From: a virus
IMG/VR virus record: IMGVR_UViG_3300005529_000074
Location: 1 to 35,857 of that record
Direction: 5' to 3' (one strand)
Length of the DNA: 35,857 nt
The notes below the pieces were generated by a model. The model had not been told where the DNA came from. It was given only the letters and a program-made list of their open reading frames with translations, and did not search any database. A program made the translations under genes and the position numbers. Numbering within the stretch: the stretch's first letter is position 1; every line of letters starts with the position of its first letter. This document shows, piece by piece, positions 30,501-35,857 of this stretch.

Positions 30501-31821
30501 TAGAACTATCCGAATAAAAGTAAACCCCCCGGCTGGTATAGTGCACTCAATAAACGATAAAGTAACCCTGGATTTGCCAAGACACGGCATAAATCTTTCT
30601 GATTTTATAGTAGAAAGCGCATCTGAGAATGCCGGAGTATGGTCTCTTTCGCTTTTCCCCGATGATCCAAATATTTTTATATATGAGCCTTCCTCAACCC
30701 TTCCACCCGCTCCAGCTCCGGGTATTATTCCAGACTATACATCTACCCCGCCCGTTCCATTGTCAAATGTCATTATAACGCCTGGATACATAATTAATGC
30801 GGATAAGAGCGTAACGGCTTATTTTGATATATCTGCCACCCCGCCTGAGTCAAACTATAAGGAGTTCTCGGTGCAATTAAAACAATCTGCCGATTCCATT
30901 TATCAAGAACTCGGAAGGGGATATGATTTCTTGAGGCTTTCCAATCCTATTATTATCCCCGGACTCTCTTACGATTTTATAATAACCCCCTGGAATTTTA
31001 ACGCCACTCTTGCTGGGCTTGCCTATACGCAAACTGGCATCATAGCAGGCGGCGATAATAAGACTCCAAAGGCGGTAACAGGATTTGTCAACAATGGCGG
31101 GCATGGTGATATAGGTTGGAAATGGAATGCTGTCACGCAAAATACTGATAATTCCAATCTTATTGCGCCTCTCATGGACTATGAGCTCGAGATTTATCCT
31201 GCCAATTCATTGTCGAATAAAGAGGATACAATTTATATAAAGCCTTCAGATAAGCCTCAATACACATATCTTGCTCAAACTGCAAATCTGGCCAATTCTT
31301 CAATAAGCAAATGGGCAAGGATAAGGGCGAGGAAATGGAATGGGCAATATTCGGCATGGACATCCCCTCTTGTGCAGTCATCCACAAGCGCTATAGTAAA
31401 GGGCGATGTGCCAACCAATGAATTTACATCCGAATTTTACACACACATAGACGGTCCCATAGCTCCAGTTTATCCCGCCGCCCACATTTCGGGCACTGTT
31501 ACTATAATAGCCGGAGCCCCAGTGGACCTTACATGGATTATTATGATGCACCATTCCGCCGATTCCTCAGTAGGCAATTCTGGCTGGTATTATGACCTTT
31601 TAAGGGGGAATACAGTGATTAAATCCGGCTTTCTAGCTCCGGCTCTCTTTAAGGCTTCTGGAGGCATAGGGGAGCAATATTATTCAAATAAATTTACTGA
31701 CTCTAATCCGCCGGCAGGCACTTTTACATATAGCATCAAGATGACGCCGCCCTTTACGGGGCTTCCGGCAGGCGTGGATTTGCGTGATCTTTCGATGACA
31801 GGAAGGCAGCACAGCAGGTGA
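27532..31821 (+). CDS. Large modular tail-tip protein (hub/receptor-binding type)
   Basis: 1,429 residues. Residues 1-405 are three tandem copies of an about 135-residue beta domain: [G]-h-x-[SP/KT]-x-[A/S]-[I/V]-[L/H]-[F/I]-F at 27-36, 160-171 and 297-306, and S-x-DA-x-x-F-T-[IV] at 107-115 and 241-249, with a weaker third. Residues 408-483 hold four about 21-residue glycine-rich repeats (G-x-IPI/V-x-G). A central tail-hub-like region (485-1050) contains DIEVSNIGQDGEPTIN, YPRRIIDTTLFPKTVDQGSIQWIFGRCEG and a carbohydrate- or tube-binding-like beta region. An FN3-like domain (about 1080-1165) and a C-terminal beta domain end the protein. It has no signal peptide. Probably the tip fibre or hub that meets the host. 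Confidence 0.7.
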   Translation: MAQFISRFVSFAKATVNGDQVIAHGLGESPKAILFFTTGVASVSGSVDTKSRMSFGFATAPANQYSASGGSSNNDSPTQAARRIGAHTLIIKGAPTTGIVGIADLKSWDATNFTITWSSNGTPACIVHALVLGGSDLQVKCLNWQLPTSAQGASKSITGAGFSPDAVIHIFVGGVTSLDTNVANNGIGIGAMDKNGSQFSCSILDLNGVTTSDAQRSLVTDYSISMIDQSLSIVANAQFSSMDADGFTVTCPVRAGSAYQIASLCLRGINIRIGNFLKTTGSVPPDPGYVEQAIPVGFKTQSILFFSHCASSAGALSHARISAGGADDAGHEGSDLCTMQDGANPSNSKSVSKNDKAFMVADNTSANIEAECDFGSADFQNTYIRWTTNNGVATQIAYIALSKYVTVVDAPVGGSIPISGGVSRAKIVNQSAGGGSVPVGGGVSTKRVLTINAGQGTIPIAGALSRLVEKDIGLGSIPISGVLQQSPIYEWFWSTHDTDIRTPNKEKKILVEITSDPNSLPANSPSDRRYSKRLTPKFPDLSKIATQDIFGIISYGSIDIEVSNIGQDGEPTINPMSRDLTNLTARVWEGNGDWQLKFRGTVRKAKIGSISNFTIEDLNIRSFSQIYPRRIIDTTLFPKTVDQGSIQWIFGRCEGLLLKLVHVDNDNRQYRYLVGEGIGLNGGYFDKIYTLYRNDSAFYVATGTVRGATANTITFDSADRQSKDWYTWWWVVVTDSLGNKQTRYLTGYDSTTNTGVVDSNWIVIPQSDGTWTYELKQWRFYIDLSTKCALVELKQFQKTGSTNDVITADVDGFQEEKNFARAVQSFLSNDTWGMNRAINIEMFDEAAASPDIASLSCEGFVADRRRTGNAAQDILADLMRPGRMIFEETDAGLGIKINSTPGQSKITYSYQRYLVKDSYEGVDFTDLDQRIRNITVRYNFSHKKDDFIGSFTRASSDAGVDTELLLPFTYSSADADRLLDIERKLQRAKIRTIRIKVNPPAGIVHSINDKVTLDLPRHGINLSDFIVESASENAGVWSLSLFPDDPNIFIYEPSSTLPPAPAPGIIPDYTSTPPVPLSNVIITPGYIINADKSVTAYFDISATPPESNYKEFSVQLKQSADSIYQELGRGYDFLRLSNPIIIPGLSYDFIITPWNFNATLAGLAYTQTGIIAGGDNKTPKAVTGFVNNGGHGDIGWKWNAVTQNTDNSNLIAPLMDYELEIYPANSLSNKEDTIYIKPSDKPQYTYLAQTANLANSSISKWARIRARKWNGQYSAWTSPLVQSSTSAIVKGDVPTNEFTSEFYTHIDGPIAPVYPAAHISGTVTIIAGAPVDLTWIIMMHHSADSSVGNSGWYYDLLRGNTVIKSGFLAPALFKASGGIGEQYYSNKFTDSNPPAGTFTYSIKMTPPFTGLPAGVDLRDLSMTGRQHSR
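28757..28981 (+). repeat. Four glycine-rich coding repeats in the tail-tip gene
   Basis: The protein reads GGSIPISGGVS, GGSVPVGGGVS, QGTIPIAGALS, LGSIPISGVL with about 21-residue spacing. The DNA copies have diverged, so this is an old expansion, probably a flexible or beta-solenoid linker between the N-terminal triplicate domains and the hub. Confidence 0.65.
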
Positions 31822-31828
31822 GATATAC

Positions 31829-32059
31829 ATGCGATATGTAATCTATGATACTTCTACGGGCGAAATAATAGCGCAGTGTATAACATCAACACTTGAGGCT
31901 TTCTATGCCCATGAACTTGACCCCGGACAGGGGAAAATGCTAGTTGATGATGATAGCCTATGGGATAGATGCGGATTATATACAATTTTGCAAAATGGGG
32001 TAAGGCAGAGAAAGATTTATGTGGATGTTACAACAGGCAGGCTTATGCCAAGGGATTGA
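31829..32059 (+). CDS. Small hypothetical protein ending the tail operon
   Basis: 76 residues, beta-rich (RYVIYDTSTGEIIAQCIT ... RQRKIYVDVTTGRLMPRD). The 'Y-x-x-x-T-G-E/x-I' and 'V-T-G-R-L' pattern resembles short phage tail-associated proteins with repeated Y..tTG strands. GGTGAGATATAC precedes the ATG. Its stop codon lies inside the -35 box of the next promoter, which marks the end of this transcription unit. Confidence 0.6.
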   Translation: MRYVIYDTSTGEIIAQCITSTLEAFYAHELDPGQGKMLVDDDSLWDRCGLYTILQNGVRQRKIYVDVTTGRLMPRD

Positions 32060-32084
32060 CAAAAAGTGTGGGAGATTCTAATAT
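32056..32084 (+). promoter_or_regulatory. Late promoter 2 (sigma70 type)
   Basis: TTGACA (32056-32061), 17 bp, TAATAT (32079-32084). Same layout as the promoter at 14556, with ATTC before the -10 in both. Drives the signal-peptide gene cluster from 32229. Confidence 0.82.
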
Positions 32085-32137
32085 GACTTAGAGGACGATT
32101 TATGGGCCATAATTTTATCAAATAAGATTTTCTGATT

Positions 32138-32210
32138 AAGGGTTAGTCTGAGTTCCAGAAACCCGTGTGTGCTTGCTAGATAGCGAGTGCTCACGGGTTT
32201 TTTATTTTAA
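32138..32210 (+). promoter_or_regulatory. Attenuator-like leader, copy B: conserved hairpin plus intrinsic terminator
   Basis: The 23-nt motif (32138-32160) is identical to copy A. The terminator stem pairs 32161-32177 with 32182-32198 (17 positions, one T-T mismatch, AGAT loop), followed by TTTTTTATTTT. As in copy A, GGGTT (32140-32144) with AACCC (32160-32164) and TCTG with CAGA form a rival hairpin overlapping the terminator's 5' foot. The terminator's closing pair is A-T here and G-C in copy A. Begins 53 nt after the -10 and ends 18 nt before the ATG at 32229. Confidence 0.75.
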
Positions 32211-32228
32211 CGGTTTTGGAGGGTCAAC

Positions 32229-32717
32229 ATGGTCAAAATCAAAAAATTGTTTCTCGCTCTAATGATAGCGCTTTTGCTTTTCTTTGTAGATGCCTCTATT
32301 TATGCGCAATCTAGCCCAGAGCTCGAACCTCAAACATCAAAGACTCAAAACTGGTTCCGAGCATATAAAGACAAAACTGGCATTTGCGCGACTGATTACA
32401 CCACGGAGCCACAAGCGCGCTGGTCGCAAGCCTCGGATTTTCAATACAAATACCTCTATATCCATAATACAAGCGAGGCCAATAGCATGACATATAAGAT
32501 AATTATATATGCCAATAGCGAAACCACGCGCGGGGGATGCTTGCTTGATTACTGCAACAAGAACTTGGATGCAGTTGCAGGCGGAAGCTATGATTTAATC
32601 CCTCTCCCTGAAGGAATAGCAAAGATTGAGATTTACGTAAAAGATAAAACGGGAAATACCGGTCACTGTGCATATAACATACAGGCAAACGGACATTTCT
32701 GGCGAGGACTTCATTGA
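32229..32717 (+). CDS. Secreted hypothetical protein
   Basis: 162 residues with a Sec signal peptide: MVKIKKLF, then hydrophobic LALMIALLLFFVDASIYA, with likely cleavage after IYA (near 26). The mature part has four or more cysteines (TGICATDY, GGCLLDYCNKN, TGHCAYN) that could form disulphides outside the cytoplasm. Beta strands such as KYLYIHNTSEANSMTYKIIIYANS suggest a small beta sandwich. First gene behind promoter 2 and its attenuator-like leader; GGAGGGTCAAC precedes ATG. No family recognised. Confidence 0.68.
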   Translation: MVKIKKLFLALMIALLLFFVDASIYAQSSPELEPQTSKTQNWFRAYKDKTGICATDYTTEPQARWSQASDFQYKYLYIHNTSEANSMTYKIIIYANSETTRGGCLLDYCNKNLDAVAGGSYDLIPLPEGIAKIEIYVKDKTGNTGHCAYNIQANGHFWRGLH

Positions 32718-32742
32718 CTTAAGTGTAAAGAGGAAGGCAACC

Positions 32743-33912
32743 ATGAACAAAATCATATTGCTTTTATTCATTTTATGGTTTTCAACCCTTCAAGCATTTG
32801 CACAATCTGCGCCGTCTACGATTAGACAGCCAGAAGGTATCCAGGGCGGAGTTCCAGATCAAGCAGTTCCGTCAAACGAATTTGTGACTGGCATATCAAG
32901 TGGAACATTCACTCATGCACGCCCATCATGTTCAACTCTTGAAAATAGCGGCAGCGCTTGCGCTGCTAATACGACTGATTTTGACCCTGCAGGCTCAGCG
33001 GCTACGGTTCAAGGTAACTTTGATACTTTTGCTGCTTCCTTGCCATCCACATACGATCCTTATGGAGCGGCGGCTGCCCGAATCACATCCAGCACATCAT
33101 CTCCATCTAATCCATGCACGGGATTGCAGGGGAATTTCTGGCGCAAGTTGGACGGAAGCGGAAACTTCGTAGACCTGTACCAATGCGATTGCGAAGGGGC
33201 GGACAATGCCACGAATTGCGTGTGGCACTCGAACGTAACTCCGGTTACCGCTCCTTTGGCTATGTCTTCTGGAAACTTGATTCTGGATATTCTTGGACTG
33301 ACGGAACAAACGACACCGACAAATGCCTATATGATTCCGGCAGAGAAAATAGCAGATGGCACTTATGCGAAAATCAATCCTGTAAATATAAAACCCAACG
33401 CTTGTACTCTTGCCGATACCGCTACGGCGTTGGCGACTAATGGCTCTAATTGCTCTGCTGGTAATTACCCTCTCGGAGTAGACGCAAACGGTAACGCCGA
33501 ATCCTGTACGGCGGTTCCACTAGCGGTTGAGGTGTTTACCTGGGTTGTTCAAGTTACAAGCTCTACTGCGGGCGTAAAATATATGCCCACGGCAAGTGTG
33601 ACTGAACAATCGAGTGACGCAACGAATAGCTCAGCAGTGTATGTCATCACGCGTACTGGAACTTTAAAGAATCTCTATTGTAATATCGCTCAGGGCGCAT
33701 CAAGCACGAATAACATCACATTCGTTGCTAGATACGATGCCGCTGACACAGCCATCACATACAATCAGACGACAAATGGAACTGGGAGCAATACCAGTAA
33801 CACGGTTGCTGTAACGGCAGGACATTTGCTTAGTGTTTCCTATACCTCTGCAACAGCGTCAGTCAACTATGGATTTATTAAATGCACTATAGAGGTGAAC
33901 TTTGCGAATTAA
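32743..33912 (+). CDS. Secreted beta-rich protein with signal peptide
   Basis: 389 residues from ATG 32743 (GAGGAAGGCAACC upstream); the frame is open 25 codons earlier but that segment lacks a signal-peptide start. Signal peptide MNKIILLLFILWFSTLQAFA with cleavage before QS. The mature part is rich in S, T, A, N and G, with cysteines in CDCEGADNATNCVWHSN and with strands toward the C-terminus (LKNLYCNIAQGASSTNNITFVARYDAADTAITYN ... LLSVSYTSATASVNYGFIKCTIEVNF), like a C-terminal beta-sandwich of fibre or pilin-like proteins. Second gene of the signal-peptide cluster. It could be a tail-fibre subunit or a surface protein made in the lysogen. Confidence 0.65.
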   Translation: MNKIILLLFILWFSTLQAFAQSAPSTIRQPEGIQGGVPDQAVPSNEFVTGISSGTFTHARPSCSTLENSGSACAANTTDFDPAGSAATVQGNFDTFAASLPSTYDPYGAAAARITSSTSSPSNPCTGLQGNFWRKLDGSGNFVDLYQCDCEGADNATNCVWHSNVTPVTAPLAMSSGNLILDILGLTEQTTPTNAYMIPAEKIADGTYAKINPVNIKPNACTLADTATALATNGSNCSAGNYPLGVDANGNAESCTAVPLAVEVFTWVVQVTSSTAGVKYMPTASVTEQSSDATNSSAVYVITRTGTLKNLYCNIAQGASSTNNITFVARYDAADTAITYNQTTNGTGSNTSNTVAVTAGHLLSVSYTSATASVNYGFIKCTIEVNFAN

Positions 33913-35857
33913 ACTTTCCATAAAAAAATATCTTTCCATAAGTTTATGCGCTTTATGGACTCTGCTTTATTCAGGTATGTATAAAGCTCCCCTGCCTACC
34001 CCTGTAGTGCCAACCAGCACAATCGGGGAAACGGCGGATACAACGAATGTAAGATTCCTGGCAAAGGACGGGGCTTATGTATCTCCCACTGAATCCATTT
34101 CAGATGCCACATCGAATGGTAGCACGGGCGGCAACGTGCTTAGATGGAATATCAATCTCGATATTTACACTGCTCCCGAAGCTATCTTCTATGTGAATGT
34201 TCCTAGCACGGGTTACTATTGTGTTTGGATTTCTCACAGGAACGGCGATTTATTTCAGCTTAATACTTCGGATTTAAAAACCTATGTAAATTCCACATTC
34301 GGCATATTATCCAATCAGTCCAATTATGCTTTTGAGCTTGCAAAGAATTTCAATGGCACTCCGAAGAAATTCAATATCGCAAGTTCGGGGAATAAGTATT
34401 TCTATTTCAGGGGCTCTAAGGGAGTCAGGGTTGATGGAATGTATATCGGTAAAACCTCTGATGGCACATCAAGCGGATCATGCACAGCCACGCCTTCGCT
34501 TCCATCGGGTATTGCTCCCTTCGTACCTGACTATACTATGGATTCATATTCCGCAATCACGGTCAATCACGTATTCGCTGAGGATGAATGGTACAACGCT
34601 CCAAATCTGCCGATAGCAATAAACAATACAAGCGACACTATCACGAAGGATGCAGTTCTATGGAAGGATGCCGACAATAAATTCTGTGGAGCGTTTACGG
34701 TTTCCGATGCCACGCAAAATAATACTGGTTCTTATTGGCAGCAGGATGAAGTGGAGATAGTGCTTTCCCCTAATGGCAATAATGTGGCCGTCAATAACCA
34801 GAGTGTGAAATATGCGATCCCCTTTGGATGTACTGGGGCTGTAGCTCTTGCGTGGTCTGCAAGTGGATTTACTACAGACTGGACTACTGATGCCTCTATA
34901 AGCTGCTCATCTGCTTATTCAGGTGGAGTATATACAGTGGAGTTTTGCGCTAACTTGCAATCGGCTGATACGACTTATGGTTTTAATCCCGCCGTAAATG
35001 ATCCTGCGAATATTCAGATGATGATAAGTGAGGGCGGAGCCTACAAGCAGGCTTACGCTTTTGGCTCTACAATTAATAGTCCCTTACAATGGGGGAAAAC
35101 TCAATTCTCTTCTGCTACGCCTCCGGCTCCTCCCGCTGATACCACGCCTCCGACCTATACCTCTACAGCCGAAGCTAACATCACCCAAACCACCGCCGAC
35201 CTTCTCGTAAACACCGTAGCGGACGATAGGAGCGCGAATATTCGAGTCGAGTTTTACTGGGGCACATCTACTGGCAACTACAATCTCACCACATCGCCAA
35301 CTCCATTTAATACAGTGGCAACGGGCAACAGCACTTCTTACAGGGTTACAGGTCTCAGTTGCGGCACTACTTACTATTGGCAAGCGAAATTAATTGACGC
35401 AACCAGCAATACTACTACTACAACTGAGGATAGCTTCTCTACGGCGGCTTGCACCGCTTATTATATTTCCCCATCCGGCAACGATACTACAGGGGATGGC
35501 TCTGTTGGCAATCCCTGGAAAACTTTTAGCAAAGTCAAAACTGCTATGGCTTCATCTGCAAGAGATATTATCCTTGAGAATGGGACATATACGCCATCAA
35601 CCACCGGACTCCCAAATATTGATTGCACGAATGGTTGGCCTAATGGCACGGTATCGCAGCCTATTACCATCATAGCACAGCATGAACGCAAGGCACTTCT
35701 CCAATCAGACGGTTCTGTTGCCGCTTTCAGGTTAGCCAACTGCTCCTACTGGAATGTAGAGGGTCTACACGGCGAAAGCATGGATTTATCATCTACGAAT
35801 GGCGGTAAACAATACCAAGTTTTTCAGATAGACAACAGCAATCATATCAACCTGAGA
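33902..35857 (+). CDS. Large secreted multi-domain protein: CBM9-like, FN3 and beta-helix (truncated by window end)
   Basis: An open frame of 652 codons from TTG 33902 (GAGGTGA 3 nt upstream, 11-bp overlap with the previous gene) to the last base. A basic then hydrophobic N-terminus (RIKLSIKKYLSISLCALWTLLYSG) looks like a signal peptide or anchor. A beta domain follows, then a CBM9/DOMON-like region (about 215-360: DAVLWKDADNKFCGAFTVSD...YWQQDEVEIVLSPNG...), a proline linker (ATPPAPPADTTPPT), an FN3 domain (about 415-520, ending SYRVTGLSCGTTYYWQAKLID), and the start of a parallel beta helix (YYISPSGNDTTGDGSVGNPWKTFSKVKTAM...DIILENGTYT). This resembles tailspike-like or adhesin polysaccharide-binding proteins. 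Function beyond glycan binding is inferred. Confidence 0.72.
   Translation, partial: MRIKLSIKKYLSISLCALWTLLYSGMYKAPLPTPVVPTSTIGETADTTNVRFLAKDGAYVSPTESISDATSNGSTGGNVLRWNINLDIYTAPEAIFYVNVPSTGYYCVWISHRNGDLFQLNTSDLKTYVNSTFGILSNQSNYAFELAKNFNGTPKKFNIASSGNKYFYFRGSKGVRVDGMYIGKTSDGTSSGSCTATPSLPSGIAPFVPDYTMDSYSAITVNHVFAEDEWYNAPNLPIAINNTSDTITKDAVLWKDADNKFCGAFTVSDATQNNTGSYWQQDEVEIVLSPNGNNVAVNNQSVKYAIPFGCTGAVALAWSASGFTTDWTTDASISCSSAYSGGVYTVEFCANLQSADTTYGFNPAVNDPANIQMMISEGGAYKQAYAFGSTINSPLQWGKTQFSSATPPAPPADTTPPTYTSTAEANITQTTADLLVNTVADDRSANIRVEFYWGTSTGNYNLTTSPTPFNTVATGNSTSYRVTGLSCGTTYYWQAKLIDATSNTTTTTEDSFSTAACTAYYISPSGNDTTGDGSVGNPWKTFSKVKTAMASSARDIILENGTYTPSTTGLPNIDCTNGWPNGTVSQPITIIAQHERKALLQSDGSVAAFRLANCSYWNVEGLHGESMDLSSTNGGKQYQVFQIDNSNHINLR

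Overview
The window looks like most of a temperate tailed-phage genome (prophage or phage contig) of siphovirus type. It has a tyrosine integrase and repressor, replication genes, terminase, portal, prohead protease, capsid, a tail tube, a tape measure of about 1,577 residues and no sheath gene. The portal (PBSX family), SPP1-gp7/Mu-F-like morphogenesis protein and XkdF-like protease point to a PBSX/HK97-type head. The host is bacterial but cannot be named: GC content looks middling, and the Sec signal peptides and sigma70-type promoters are ordinary. Most small genes are unrecognised, which suggests a poorly sampled host lineage.

Layout. 21-2282 (minus strand): repressor, a short unknown gene, a membrane zinc-ribbon protein and integrase, in one tight leftward operon. 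2245-2332: the lysis/lysogeny switch, with two near-consensus promoters facing each other. 2317-8369 (plus): early genes, including HTH proteins, several small CxxC zinc-ribbon proteins, a possible recombination protein, a pentapeptide-repeat protein and a replication protein carrying a 4 x 12-bp tandem repeat that may be the origin. 8371-12889: terminases, portal and head morphogenesis. 12890-14528: an accessory island with an IS200/IS605-type TnpB element inserted into, and fused in frame with, the N-terminal stub of a DNA methyltransferase gene. 14556-32059: promoter plus attenuator-like leader, then protease/scaffold, capsid, connectors, tail tube, frameshifted chaperone, tape measure and tail tip. 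32056-35857: a second copy of the same leader, then three consecutive ORFs with signal-peptide-like N-termini. The last of these (CBM9-like, FN3 and beta-helix domains) runs off the window.

The most interesting signal is the duplicated leader. Upstream of both late transcription units there is a TTGACA promoter with 17-bp spacing, then an identical 23-nt RNA motif, then a strong intrinsic terminator ahead of the first gene. The 23-nt motif can fold into a hairpin that takes up the 5' foot of the terminator stem, and the terminator's closing base pair differs between copies but stays paired. This is the architecture of a phage attenuator or cis-acting antiterminator controlling two late operons together. 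I do not recognise it as a described family.

No lysis genes, tRNAs or CRISPR arrays were seen. All family assignments come from reading motifs; no database search was run.
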